A stretch of 64,000 nt of DNA from Actinokineospora terrae (GTDB lineage: Bacteria; Actinomycetota; Actinomycetes; Mycobacteriales; Pseudonocardiaceae), in NCBI RefSeq assembly GCF_900111175.1, contig NZ_FOGI01000007.1:124001-188000 (forward strand), in the 5' to 3' direction. Of this stretch, positions 8,917 to 21,100 are shown in pieces. The position numbers and the translations under genes were made by a program. Every line of letters begins with the position of its first letter. Position 1 is the stretch's first letter. The notes under the pieces are model-generated. The model made no database searches, was not told the origin of the DNA, and saw only the letters and a list, made by a program, of their open reading frames with translations.

Positions 8917-9033
8917 GCCGGACGCGCCTCCTCAGACCAGGGGATACCCGGTTTGAGGCTAGCCACTGCGGGCACTCCCCGCGTCCTGCGACCGGTGTGA
9001 GCGCGCGTGGCGACTCTCACGCCAGCGGGGGGT

Positions 9034-10488
9034 TTACTCCAGCCTGCGCTCGGTGGGTCGCAGCGGCCCGGACATCCTCGGCCCGGACAGCCGCCGCTCC
9101 AACCTGCTCAGACCGGTTCTGACCGGCTGCGCGAGATATTCGCCCAAGACGACGCCCGCGGCGAGTGCCAGTGCGATCGCCGCCGCCAGCATCAGCGTCG
9201 GCAGGCCGCTCGTGCTGCGCTCGGCCGCCAGCTCGTAGAGGCCGCGGTAGGTGGTCAGGCCGGGCAGCAGCGGCACCAGACCGGAGACGGCCACGACCAG
9301 CGGCGGCATCCGCAGCCGCCGCGAGACCACGCCGCCTGCGAAGCCGATCACCACGGCCGCGATGGCGGACGCGGAGATCGGGCTGGTGCCGGTGAGGGTC
9401 AGCGCGCCGTACACGGCGGTGCCCGCGCCACCCGCGGCGGAGGCGACGAGGAGGGCGCGCGGCTTCGCGTAGCTGGCGAGCGCGAACAGGGCGGCACCCG
9501 CGGCACCGGCGATCGTTTGCACGGGCAATCGGAAAGCATTGGGGGGCAACGGATCCGCTAGCGGTGTGTACGCCATGCCGAGCGCTGTGGCGATGTTGAG
9601 GGCCAGCACGACGCCCGCGATCAGGCCCGCGGTCATCAGCGAGATCTCCATCGTGCGACCGGCGGCGGTCACGTTGTAGCCGGTGATCGCGTCCTGCACC
9701 GTGGACACGACGGACAACCCGGACAGCAGCACGGTGATCGCGGCGGCGACCAGCACCGTCGGCCTGCCCTCGATGACGTGGCCCGCCAGCAGCGCCAGCG
9801 CCGCGCCCGTCGCCAGCGCGCCGCCGACCACCTGCTGGAAGAAGAACGGCAGCGCCCTGCGGTTGAGCACGCGCCCGACCCGGTCCACCACCGCGGTGGT
9901 GATCGCGGCGAACGCGGCCATGTCGGCGGCGCCACCGATGAGGACGGTCACCGCCGCGGCCATCCCGGCGTAGGCCAGCGTCGCCACCCAGCGCGGGTAC
10001 GGGTGCGGCGCGGTGGTGATCCGCTCCAACTCCGCCCGCGCCCCCTGCACGTCGATCCGGTGCGCGGTGATCTTCCCGACCAGGGTCTCGACATCGGCCA
10101 GCCGGGTGTAGTCCAGCCCGCGCGAGCGCACCACCCGCAGCGAGGTGATCGGCGGCTCGTCGGTCCCGCGCTGGCAGGCAACGGTGATCGAGGTGAAGAT
10201 GACGTCCACCTCGCAGTGCGGCAACCCGTAGGCCGCCGACACCGCGATGATCGTCGCCGTCGCGTCCGAGGCACCCGCGCCCGAGGCCATCTGCACCTCA
10301 CCGATGCGCAGCGCCAGGTCGAGCACCAAGTGGACGGTCCGCTCCTCCGGCAACCGCGGCCCCTGCACCGGCTGCTCCACGCCGTGCTTGCCGCCGAGCC
10401 CGCTGCCGTGCCCGTTGACCTGCCCGTTCCCCGACAGCCCCCCACGCCGCCACGGCAACCACCCCGCCCGCTGCGAGAACCCCGCCAC
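9034..10488 (-). CDS. thrE: Threonine/serine exporter, ThrE family
   Basis: A 484-residue integral membrane protein of the ThrE family, which exports threonine and serine by proton motive force. A cytoplasmic N-terminal domain of about 170 residues carries the family segments (LALRIGEVQMASGAGASD, then CEVDV and RVVRSRGLDYTRL). Ten hydrophobic helices follow, in two blocks of five, the single-chain form of the two-subunit ThrE/YjjP-YjjB transporters. The start is GTG with GAGGAGG seven bases upstream. The first 40 residues are Gly-rich and not conserved-looking, so a later start is possible. It stands alone: the divergent tRNA lies upstream and otsA downstream in the same direction after a 117-bp spacer with no clear terminator. 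Confidence 0.9.
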   Translation of the reverse strand: MAGFSQRAGWLPWRRGGLSGNGQVNGHGSGLGGKHGVEQPVQGPRLPEERTVHLVLDLALRIGEVQMASGAGASDATATIIAVSAAYGLPHCEVDVIFTSITVACQRGTDEPPITSLRVVRSRGLDYTRLADVETLVGKITAHRIDVQGARAELERITTAPHPYPRWVATLAYAGMAAAVTVLIGGAADMAAFAAITTAVVDRVGRVLNRRALPFFFQQVVGGALATGAALALLAGHVIEGRPTVLVAAAITVLLSGLSVVSTVQDAITGYNVTAAGRTMEISLMTAGLIAGVVLALNIATALGMAYTPLADPLPPNAFRLPVQTIAGAAGAALFALASYAKPRALLVASAAGGAGTAVYGALTLTGTSPISASAIAAVVIGFAGGVVSRRLRMPPLVVAVSGLVPLLPGLTTYRGLYELAAERSTSGLPTLMLAAAIALALAAGVVLGEYLAQPVRTGLSRLERRLSGPRMSGPLRPTERRLE

Positions 10489-10594
10489 CCCAACCTCCTC
10501 ACCCGTCCACCCGACCGTCTCGGATCATGAGCCGCCCCGCAACCGCGCCCGCCCACCGCCGTACCATTGCACCCGGCGCCCACCCCGGCGCCAC

Positions 10595-10670
10595 GCCGGC
10601 ATAGCTCAATTGGCAGAGCACTCGCCTTGTAAGCGAAAGGTTGCGGGTTCAAGTCCCGCTGCCGGCTCCA
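10595..10670 (+). tRNA. tRNA-Thr(TGT), CCA encoded
   Basis: The acceptor arms GCCGGCA and TGCCGGC pair fully. The D-arm is GCTC/GAGC, the anticodon loop is CTTGTAA with anticodon TGT (reads ACA), and the T-arm is GCGGG-TTCAAGT-CCCGC. The discriminator base is T and CCA follows in the DNA at 10668-10670. The outermost anticodon-stem pair is a C-A mismatch. Confidence 0.93.
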
Positions 10671-10888
10671 TTCAGCGAAATCCGGGTGTGCGCGCGGGAA
10701 ACCGGTTGTGGCGCCAAGCACGCGTTGACCTGGCAGGCGTTGCTGTGCGTGCGGTCGCCATCACACCCGTTGTCCACTTATGGGGCTCCGATAGGTGCGC
10801 TCACCGGGTCTGGGCTGCGACGATGGGGTGGTCGGCGGGGTTCTGCCGTCGGTCGCGCCTGGTGGTCCGGGGTGATGGGTGGGTTGGC

Positions 10889-11362
10889 GTGGGTGAGCCG
10901 GAGCAGTTGTTCAAGGTCATCTTCGACCTGCCCAAGCGGTCGCCGACGTGGCCGCCCTACGCGACCGAGGGGTTGTGGGCGGAGCGGGTCGGGGTGGATA
11001 CGGTGCGGTTGCGCAACGTGCCGTTCTACGCGCGGGGGGTGGCGTTCCGGGACACCGTGCGGGTGCGGGTCGACCTGGAGCGGGAGAAGCTCGTGTTCGT
11101 CGAGCGGGTCGCGGAGTCCGGGTACTCGACGGTGCGGTTGATCGTGGACGATGCCGCGGTCGCCGTGGTCGAGGCGGTGCTGGACGCGGCGGACTGCTGG
11201 TGGGAGATCGACAACACCGGGCTGCTGTGGGCGGTCGGGGTGCCGCCGGAGGTCGACTACGCGGCGTTGCGCCAGGAGCTGCTGCGGCTGCGGGTCGAGG
11301 CGGGCATCGACCTGGAGGAAGGCGTCCTCGGCGGCGGCCACCGCAGGTCCGACGTCGGCTGA
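10889..11362 (+). CDS. DUF4265 domain protein
   Basis: A 157-residue protein with the DUF4265 pattern: KVIFDLP near the start, then LWAERVGVDTVRLRNVPFYARGVAFRD, and a predicted alpha/beta ending in WEIDNTGLLWAV. Function is unknown for the family; members are small soluble proteins that often answer or accompany contact-related or toxin-like loci, but that is weak. The start is uncertain: I chose GTG before Gly-Glu-Pro-Glu, since the frame upstream runs through a tRNA and spacer. It ends 91 bp before the PP2C gene and may be the first gene of the following cluster or independent. Confidence 0.7.
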   Translation: MGEPEQLFKVIFDLPKRSPTWPPYATEGLWAERVGVDTVRLRNVPFYARGVAFRDTVRVRVDLEREKLVFVERVAESGYSTVRLIVDDAAVAVVEAVLDAADCWWEIDNTGLLWAVGVPPEVDYAALRQELLRLRVEAGIDLEEGVLGGGHRRSDVG

Positions 11363-11453
11363 GCACCCCTGTCCGGCCGGAACCAGGTGTGCAACACCGA
11401 CCTGGGCTGCGACGATGTCGTCGTCGAGGTGTCGAAGCTGTGGGGGGTGCCCG

Positions 11454-12233
11454 GTGACCGGGGAGCCGACGATTCGGGCTGGGGCCGCAACCGATGTGGG
11501 CCTGGTGCGAGCCGCCAACGAGGACAACTACGTGGTGACCGCGTCCGTGTTCGCCGTGGCGGACGGGATGGGCGGGCACGCCGCCGGGGACGTGGCCAGC
11601 GGGCTGGCGGTGGCCGGGCTCGCGCAGCTGGGCACCGAGGGCACCCTGCGGCCGGACGACGTGCGCAGGCACATCGTGCGGCTCAACGGCGACATCCTGG
11701 CCGCCGCCGCGCGCAACCCGGAGCAGCTGGGGATGGGCACCACCGTCACCGGCCTGTGCCTGGTCGACTTCGCCGGGTCGCCGCACTGGGTGGTGTTCAA
11801 CGTGGGCGACTCGCGGGTCTACCGGTACGCCGAGCGCGAACTGGTGCAGTTGACCGTCGATCACTCCGAGGTGACCGAGCTGGTCGCGGCGGGCAAGCTG
11901 AGCCCGGCCGAGGCGGCGACCGACCCCAGGCGCAACGTGGTGACCAGGGCGCTCGGCTCGCCGACCGCCCCCGAGCCCGACCTGCTGGTGTTCCCGCCGA
12001 CCGAGGGCGACCGGTTCCTGGTCTGCTCCGACGGCCTCACCGGCGAGCTGGACGACGAGACCATCGCCGCCGTCCTCGGCCTGGAGGACGACCCCAGGGA
12101 CGCCGCGGCCTCCCTGGTGCGCGACGCGGTCGCCGCGGGCGGCCGGGACAACGTGACCGCCGTCGTGGTCGACCACGTCGCCGCGCCGACCACCCCCGCC
12201 GACGACGAGACGGCGCCGAGAAAGGTCTCCTGA
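11454..12233 (+). CDS. PP2C-family Ser/Thr protein phosphatase
   Basis: A 259-residue metal-dependent phosphatase of the PrpC/PstP type that removes phosphate from Ser/Thr. The PP2C metal-binding motifs are in order: ANEDNY, VADGMGGHAAGD, GTTVTGL, VGDSRVYR, SDGLTGELDD and GGRDNVTAVV. There is no membrane segment, so unlike PstP it is soluble. The start is GTG with GGGGGG a few bases upstream. Its stop directly abuts the ATG of the FHA gene. With the FHA protein and kinase that follow it should be the switch-off arm of a phospho-signalling module in a PFNA-type cluster (PP2C, FHA, kinase, Ig/Fn3, MoxR, DUF58, transglutaminase-like). Confidence 0.93.
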   Translation: MTGEPTIRAGAATDVGLVRAANEDNYVVTASVFAVADGMGGHAAGDVASGLAVAGLAQLGTEGTLRPDDVRRHIVRLNGDILAAAARNPEQLGMGTTVTGLCLVDFAGSPHWVVFNVGDSRVYRYAERELVQLTVDHSEVTELVAAGKLSPAEAATDPRRNVVTRALGSPTAPEPDLLVFPPTEGDRFLVCSDGLTGELDDETIAAVLGLEDDPRDAAASLVRDAVAAGGRDNVTAVVVDHVAAPTTPADDETAPRKVS

Positions 12234-13601
12234 ATGCGCGTCCGGTACCGCCCAGGTCGTTGGGTCGCGGTCACCGGACCGCGCACGTGGCTGCTGGTCG
12301 ACGCCGACCCGGACGCGCCCCTGGTGGCGCGCTGCTGGGCGTTGGCCCGGGCGGGCGCCGACGAACTGGAACTGGTCGGCGCCATCGCCGCCGCGGGCCT
12401 GCGCACGGTCGGCGGCTTCGCGGCAGCGGGCTACGCGGACGGCACCGGCCAGGTCATCGTCCACGGCCCGACCACAGTCACCCTGACCAGCACCGACGGC
12501 ACCCCCCCGCACCCTCACCGCCACCCACGTCACCACCTGAGTCGAAACCCGCCTGGACTCGGCCCTGGCGACCATCACCCTCTCCGGCCCCACCGAGGAC
12601 GGCCCAGCCCTCCCCCTGGACGTGGGCGTGGCCCTGGCAGGCGACCTGACCATCGACCTCACCCCGCAAACGCTTGCCCCACCCGCCGGGGACACACCCC
12701 CGGCGGCCGCTCCCGAGCCTGCGGTGGTTGCCGAGCAGGCGCCCGTCCCCGAGCAGGCACCCGCCCCTGCGCGGGCAGCAGCCGTCGAGCAGTTACCCGA
12801 GCCCGCCCCCGCCGCCGTACCCGAGGTGATCACCAGCCTGCCGCTCACCTTCGACCCCGCGACACCCACCGAGCCTGCGGCGGGCCCGGCATCCGCAGTG
12901 CCGGGGGCATCCCCGTCGCCTGCGACGTCCCCGGGATCTGCTGAACCCACCGTGGCACCGGTACCGGTCGAGCCCGCAGCTGACCAGGTCGAGGGGAAGA
13001 CCACCCTGGTCACGGGCCTCCCCACCAAGCCCGAGGACACCGAGGTCATCGGTGGCACCACCGCCGTCATCACTCACCTGCCCTGGGTGATCGCCGATGA
13101 CCCGGGGGCCACCCGTGCGCGCCCCGCCCTGTCCGCGACCGCGCCGTTGCTGGTTCCGGCGATCCGGTGCGATTCCGGGCACTGGAATCCGCCGCATGCC
13201 GTCGCCTGCCGGGTCTGTGGGGCGGGGGTGCCGCTCCAGCAGCCTGTGGAGGTGCCGAGGCCGCCGCTGGGGGCCTTGCGGCTGTCCTCCGGTGACCTCG
13301 TGCAGCTGGACCGGGGTGTGCTCCTCGGGCGCGCCCCCGATGTCGCCGCCGTCAAGCAGCCCGTTCGTCCGCACGTGGTCAGGCTGCGCAGTCCGGACGG
13401 TGACGTCTCGCGCAATCACGTCGAGGTGCGGTTGCACGGTTGGCAGGTCCTCGTCCTGGACCTGGGTTCGCGCAACGGCACCGAGGTCCGCCCGCCCGCT
13501 GACCTCCCCTTCGCGCTCGTGCCGCACCAGCCGGTCGAGATCGCCCCGGGGACCGTTGTCGGGCTGGCCGAGGGTGTGGAGTTCGTGTTCGAGGTGACCG
13601 G

Positions 13602-13605
<4 letters not shown>
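12234..13605 (+). pseudogene. FHA-domain protein gene broken by a frameshift and a TGA stop
   Basis: The first 91 codons (MRVRYRPGRWVAV, then DADPDAPL) form an N-terminal domain of the FHA proteins found in such clusters. The natural continuation is in another frame from the C7 run at 12502-12508: removing one C gives TPRTLTATHVTT, then a TGA at 12538-12540 where a Trp (TGG) would fit, then VETRLDSALATITL and on to the end. The rest has a Pro/Ala-rich linker, a short Cys pair module (CDSGHW, CRVCGAG) and a C-terminal FHA domain (LLGRAPDV, SRNHVEVRL, LDLGSRNGTEV) that binds phosphothreonine. A downstream piece could start at GTG 12622. The end overlaps the kinase start as GTGA. It could be true decay, a split gene, or a sequencing error in the C-run plus one nonsense change. 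Confidence 0.7.
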
Positions 13606-15065
<1,460 letters not shown>

Positions 15066-15142
15066 CCGGACAAACCTGCAACATTGTCGCCGCCCGACAC
15101 GATACGGCCGGATGACGGCTCGGGGACTCTGGCAGGGGACAC

Positions 15143-18100
15143 GTGGGTTTTCTCAGGCGACACCGGACCGCCATCGCGTCCTCGGTCGTGCTCGCGATCG
15201 GCGCGACGGCTCTGGTCACGTACGCGTTGTCATCGACCGGTTACCCGGTCCGCCAGGTCGACCTGGACGACGGCGGGATCTGGGTCACCAGCGACCGGGA
15301 CGGCCTGTTCGGCAGGCTCAACAAGCCCGCTGGCGCCCTGGACGCCGCTTTCTATCCCCCGGGTGGTGCGCAGCAGACTTATCAGTTGGACGTGCACCAG
15401 GACGGCTCCGCGGTCGCCGCGCGCGACTCGGCCACCGGCAGGCTCTTCCCCGTTGACGTCTCCCGCGCGGTGGCCTTACCCGAGCAGGGCTTATCCATCG
15501 GCGGTGACACCGAGCTGGCCATGGCGGGCGGGACGCTCGCCGCGCTCGAGCCCAGGACCGGCCGCGTGTGGGCGACGCGGGTCGACACCCGCGCGGGCAT
15601 GACCAACCTGGGGACCCTCGACCCGGCCAACGCCCCGATCGCCACCGTCGACCAGGACGCCGCGCTCGCCGTGGCGCCGGACGGCACGGTGCGGGCGGTG
15701 TCCAAGAGCGGCAAGGTCGCCACGATCCGGGCCAGCCAGAACACCTTCGAGGAAGCCGACTACTCGAACCTGCCGCACGCGCTGTCCAGCGTCCAGGTCA
15801 CCTCGGTCGGCGGGGACATGCTCGTCCTGGACACCAACACCGGCACGCTGGTGCTGCCGGACGGCAAGGACGTCACCATCGACGCCGACGAGACCACCCG
15901 GTTGCAGCAACCCGGTCCCGGTTCGGACGCCGTCGTCATCGCCACCCAGAAGGCCCTGATCGCCGTCTCCATCGCCGACGGCAGGACCACCCTGCTCTCC
16001 GACGCCGGTCGGGGCGCCCCCGCCGCTCCGGTGCGGCTGGGCGGCTGCGTCCACGCCGCGTGGGCGGGCACGCCGTCCGGTTACGTCCGGGCCTGCGGCG
16101 GCGACAAGGCGACCCCCGGCAACCTGCGCGACGAGTCGGTGCTGGCCAAGCCGGTGTTCCGGGTCAACCGCGGTTCGATCGTGCTCAACGACATCGCCAC
16201 CGGCGCGGTGTGGGACCTGAGCACGCGGAAGAAGGTCGACAACTGGTCCGCGGTCAAGCCGCCGCCGGTGCAGAACCCCAGCGACAAGACCAAGAACGAC
16301 AAGAACACCGACGCGGTCAAGGACAAGCCGCCCAAGGCGGTCGACGACAACCTCGGTGCCCGCCCCGGTCGCACGACCGTGCTGCACGTGCTGGACAACG
16401 ACTCCGACCCGGCGGGCAACATCCTGTCCATCTCGGCGGTCACCGCCCCGGACAACCCGGCCGTGCGGCTGGCCGTGTCGCCGGACGGGCAGACCGTGCA
16501 GGTCACCATGCCGGAGTCCGCTGTGGACACCCGGTTCAAGTACACCATCGACGACGGCCAGGGCCTGTCGGCGACCGCGTCGGTCAACGTCGAGGCGCGC
16601 ACGGTCGACGAGAACAAGCCGCCGGAGTTGCGCGCGGGCTTCAAGGCCAGCGAGTGGAGCGTGCCCTCCGGCGGGCTGGTGTCGATCCCGGCCATCGCCG
16701 ACTGGCGCGACTTCGACGGCGACCCGATCGTGCTCGCGGGCGCGAAGGTCGCCGAGGGCTCGGTGACCACGACCCCGGCCGGGTTCGTCGACTTCACCGC
16801 GCCGCGCAAGCCGGGCCCGCAGGTGGTCGAGTACCAGGTGACCGACGGCCGCGGGGAGCAGGTGGTCGGCAAGGAGACCGTCACCGTGCAGGACCCGGCC
16901 GCCACCACCGCGATCGCCGCGATCGCCCAGCCGGACGTGGTGCGCGGGCAGGTCGGCCAGCCGATCACGGTCCGCCCGCTGGAGAACGACCGCCCCGGCT
17001 CCGACCCCACCGACCCGACCGCGCGGCTGCGGCTGGCCGGTGACCTCGCCGCCCCGCCGGGCGCCGCGGTGGTCACCGACATCAAGACCGGCCTGGTCAC
17101 CGTCACCGTCGCCCGTCCCGGCACGGTGTTCCTGGAGTACTCGGCCGCCTTCGGCAACGCCCCGTTCGCCAAGGGCAGCATCCGCGTCGACGCCACCCCC
17201 GCGCCGTCCGCGCCGCTGCCGCCGGTCGCCGTGCCCGACAGCGCCGTGGTCCGCGCGCAGTTGCCCACCCTGGTCGACGTGCTGGCCAACGACGTGGACC
17301 CGTCCGGCTCGCTGCTGGTCGTGCAGACCGCGGAGCCGGTGGTCGAGGACCAGGTCAAGGTCGCCATCGTCAAGGGCCGCTGGCTGCGGATCACCGCGCT
17401 GACCCCGACGCTGAGCCCGAACCCGCAGGTCGTGCGCTACACCGTGACCAACGGCCTGTCCGGCGCGGTCACCGGCGAGGTGACGGTGACCCAGCTCGGC
17501 CCGCCGCCGGACGACACCCCGGTGCCCAAGGACGACTACGCGGTGGTCCGCGCGGGCGACTCGGTGGCGATCCCGGTGCTGGACAACGACACCACCCCCG
17601 GCGGCTCGCCGATCTCGTTGCAGGCCAACGTGGAGGGCGCGCCCACCCGCGGCCAGCTCTCGGTCACCGGCATCACCGACCCGGACACCCAGGTCGGCAA
17701 GGCGTACGTGACCGGCAACCTGGTCCGCTACGTCCCACCGGCCACTGTGGACACCCCGGTCAAGGTCGTCGTGTCCTACGTGGCGGTCAACCCCAACGGC
17801 GACCAGGCCGTCGGGCAGGCGCACGTGACGATCACCCCGGCGCCCACCCCGCAGGTGCCCAACCAACCGCCCGCCCCGCAGGTCGTCGAGGCGCGCGCCA
17901 TCGCCGGTGACACCATCAAGATCGTCATCCCGACCAGCGGCCTCGACCCGGACGGCGACTCGGTCAGCGTGACCGGCATCGGCTCCGCGGCGGGCCTCGG
18001 CCGGATCATCGCCATCGGCGCGACCTCGATCACCTACCAGGCCTACCCGTCGAGCGCGGGCACGGACACCTTCAAGTACCTGGTCACCGACCCGTACGGC

Positions 18101-21100
18101 AAGACGAGCGAGTCCGACATCCGGGTGGCCATCGTGCCGCCGGGCGACCCGCAGCCCGCCATCGCGGTCGACGACGTGGTCACCGCCGCGCCCGGGATCC
18201 GGCTGGCCATCGACGTGATGGGCAACGACCTGCACGCCCCCGGCGACACCATCCAGGTCGAGCCGCTGGCCGAGCGCAACCCGAACCTGCCCAAGGAGGT
18301 CTCCCTCAACCGGGAGTCCGGGCTCATCGAGTTGACCGCGCCCGACCTGACCGGCAAGCCGCTGGTGATCGTCTACAGCATCACCGGCGGCTTCGGCGAG
18401 CCGTCGATCGCGACGCTGACCGTGCGCGGGCAGCGCGACTACAACATGCCGCCGATCGCGGGCGACACCTACGCCGAGCCGCGGCCGGGCGCCGACACCG
18501 TCGAGGTGGACGTGCTCGCCGCCGCCGGTGACGTCGACGGTTCCGCCGAGGACCTGACCATCACCAAGGTCTTCGACGCCCATGCGAGCGAGTCCGGCGG
18601 CAAGATCACCATGCCGGTGCTCGACCAGCCGCGCACCGTCGCCTACGAGCTCAAGGACGGCGGCGGCGCAACCGCCCTCGGGCTCATCCACGTGCCCGCC
18701 AGCGGCAAGGGCGCCCCGTACGGCAAGCCGGGGCAGAGCATCGAGGTGCCCATCGACGGCACCAAGACCGTCTCCATCACCGACTTCGTGGTCGACCCGG
18801 CCGCCAAGCCGGTGAAGCTGACCCTGGCCGACCGGATCTTCGCCTCGCCGTCGATCGGCCTGCAGGTGCGCAACGAGGGCGAGCAGTCCCTCGTGCTCAC
18901 CGCGGTCCCCGGCTACAACGGCCCGGCCGCGATCACCTTCGAGGTGACCAACGGCCCCAGCGTCACCGAGGGCCAGACCGCCTACATCACCGTCCCGGTG
19001 CAGATCGGCCCGGACGTGCCGATCCTGCGCTGCCCGAGCGGCACGATCACGCTCATCGCGGGCGGCACCACGATCGGCATGGACATCACCTCGGTCTGCC
19101 ACGTGTGGACCGCCAAGCCGGGCGCCTCGGTCGACCTGAAGTACACCGCGAAGTGGAAGGCCGAGGCCGAGGGCGTCGACGTCGAGGGCTCCGGCTCGCG
19201 CACCATCCGCCTCACCGCCTCCGGCGCGGCGAGGCCGGGTGCCAACGGGGTGCTGGAGGTCGGGGTCGACGGCTCGCCCGCCCCGGCCACGCCGTTCGCC
19301 GTCCGCGTCATCGCCGCGCCCGCGCCCTCGGTGTCACCGGTGGCCGTGGACGGCATCAAGGCGGGGGAGACCGCCGAGGTCAACCTCGCCCAGTACGTGC
19401 GGTCCCGGCTGCGCGACCCGGTGATCTCGGTGGTGTCGGTGCGCCAGGTCGACGGCATGTCGGCCAGTTCGAGCTCGTCCGGCGCGTCGGTGCGGATCAC
19501 CCCGGGCAGCGAGTCGCACGGCTCGATGTCCTTCGAGGTCACCGTCTCCGACGTGGCCGACACCAGCCGCAACGACCGCAAGGTCCCCGGCCGGATCACC
19601 CTGCGCGTGCTGGGCGTGCCGGACTCGCCGAGCATCCCGATCCCCGGCCGCACCACGCTGAGCAAGGTCGTCGAGCTGGCCTGGGGCACCCCGGCCAACA
19701 ACGGCGCCCCGATCGAGGGCTACGAGGTCGCCTGGGACGGCGGGTCGCAGAACTGCGCCGCGTCGCCGTGCTCGATCTCCGGGCTCACCAACGGCCGCGC
19801 GTACTCGTTCACCGTCCGGGCCCGCAACCTGGTCGGCTGGAGCAAGCCGAGCCCCTCGTCGTCATCGTCCACACCGGACGAGGTGCCCGGCGCGGTCGGC
19901 GGTCTCACCGCGGCGCAGCCGCGCGACGGCGGCATCACGCTGACCTGGACGCCCGCCCGCAACGAGGGCAGCGAGATCACCCGGCACGAGATCAGCTGGA
20001 CCGGCGGCGGCCGGATGACGGTGCCCGGCGGGGCGACCACGGCCACACCGGCCAACCTGGACAACGACACCGTTTACACCTTCACCGTCATCGCGGTGAA
20101 CGCGCACGGCCCCGGCCCGGCGGCGACCACCACCGCGCAGTCGGCGGGCTCGCCGAACCGGCCGCCCGCGCCGACGCTCACCGTGGTCCAGTCCACCGAC
20201 GCCAAGCGCAGCGCGGTGCGGGTGTCGTGGCCGCCGGTGAGCGCCAACGGCCCCGGCCCGGTGACCTACACGGTCACCCGCACCGGCGGCGGTGGCGACA
20301 AGGTCGTCTGCGAGAACGTCCGCGGCCTCAGCTGCGCCGACGACGGCATCACCAACGACGGCACCGTCTACACCTACTTCCTCACCGCGACCAACTCCGG
20401 GCCCGGCGACGGCCACACCTCGCCGCCGAGCCCCGGCGCCGAGATGGAGGCCAGCGCCAAGCCCGACGCGTTCGGCCCCTCGTACAAGGCGGAGGCCACC
20501 GGGGTCGACGGCCAGGCGAAGATCAGCTTCGACGCGCCTGCCTCGCACGGCCGGTCGAACACGGTGACCTGCACCTGGGGCAACGGCAACAGCTGCGGCA
20601 CCTGGGAGTACCCGGTCGAGGGCAAGGACAACGTCGAGTACACGATCAACGGGCTGCCCAACGGCCAGCAGGTCGGCATCACGCTGCGCACCTGCAACGG
20701 CAGCGGCGCCGGGAACGACCCGTGCAACGCGCCCGCGACCGAGCAGGTCACCACCTACGGTCCGATGAAGGACCTGGTGATCTCCACGACCGCCAGCGAG
20801 GACAAGGTCACCTACCGGGTCACCGTCAACCCCAACGGCAAGCCCGCCCAGGTGCGGATCCAGACCGACAAGGGCGGCGGCAACGAGACCCTGACGACCC
20901 AGGTCGGCCCGTGGAACCACGAGGCCACCCTGAACGTCGGCTACGCCACCACCGTCAAGATCACCGTGACGGTCACCAGCCAGGGCAGGCCGACGCTGAC
21001 CGAGGAGGCCACGCAGGCGACCGGACCGGAGCCGCCCGCACCGGTGGTCACCGTGTCCAAGGGCGCGGCCTGCGGCGGGGCGAACCCGTGCAGCAGCACC

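Noticed and set aside
12502..12540. Programmed frameshift or stop-codon readthrough in the FHA gene
   Set aside because: A C7 run can slip, but the separate TGA would also have to be read through, and no stimulatory structure or known precedent was evident. Decay or error is simpler.
15491..19102. A 1203-codon minus-strand open frame opposite the Ig/Fn3 gene
   Set aside because: It is antisense to a gene with clear domains and its composition (Asp/Gly/His/Arg) is typical of a mirror frame.
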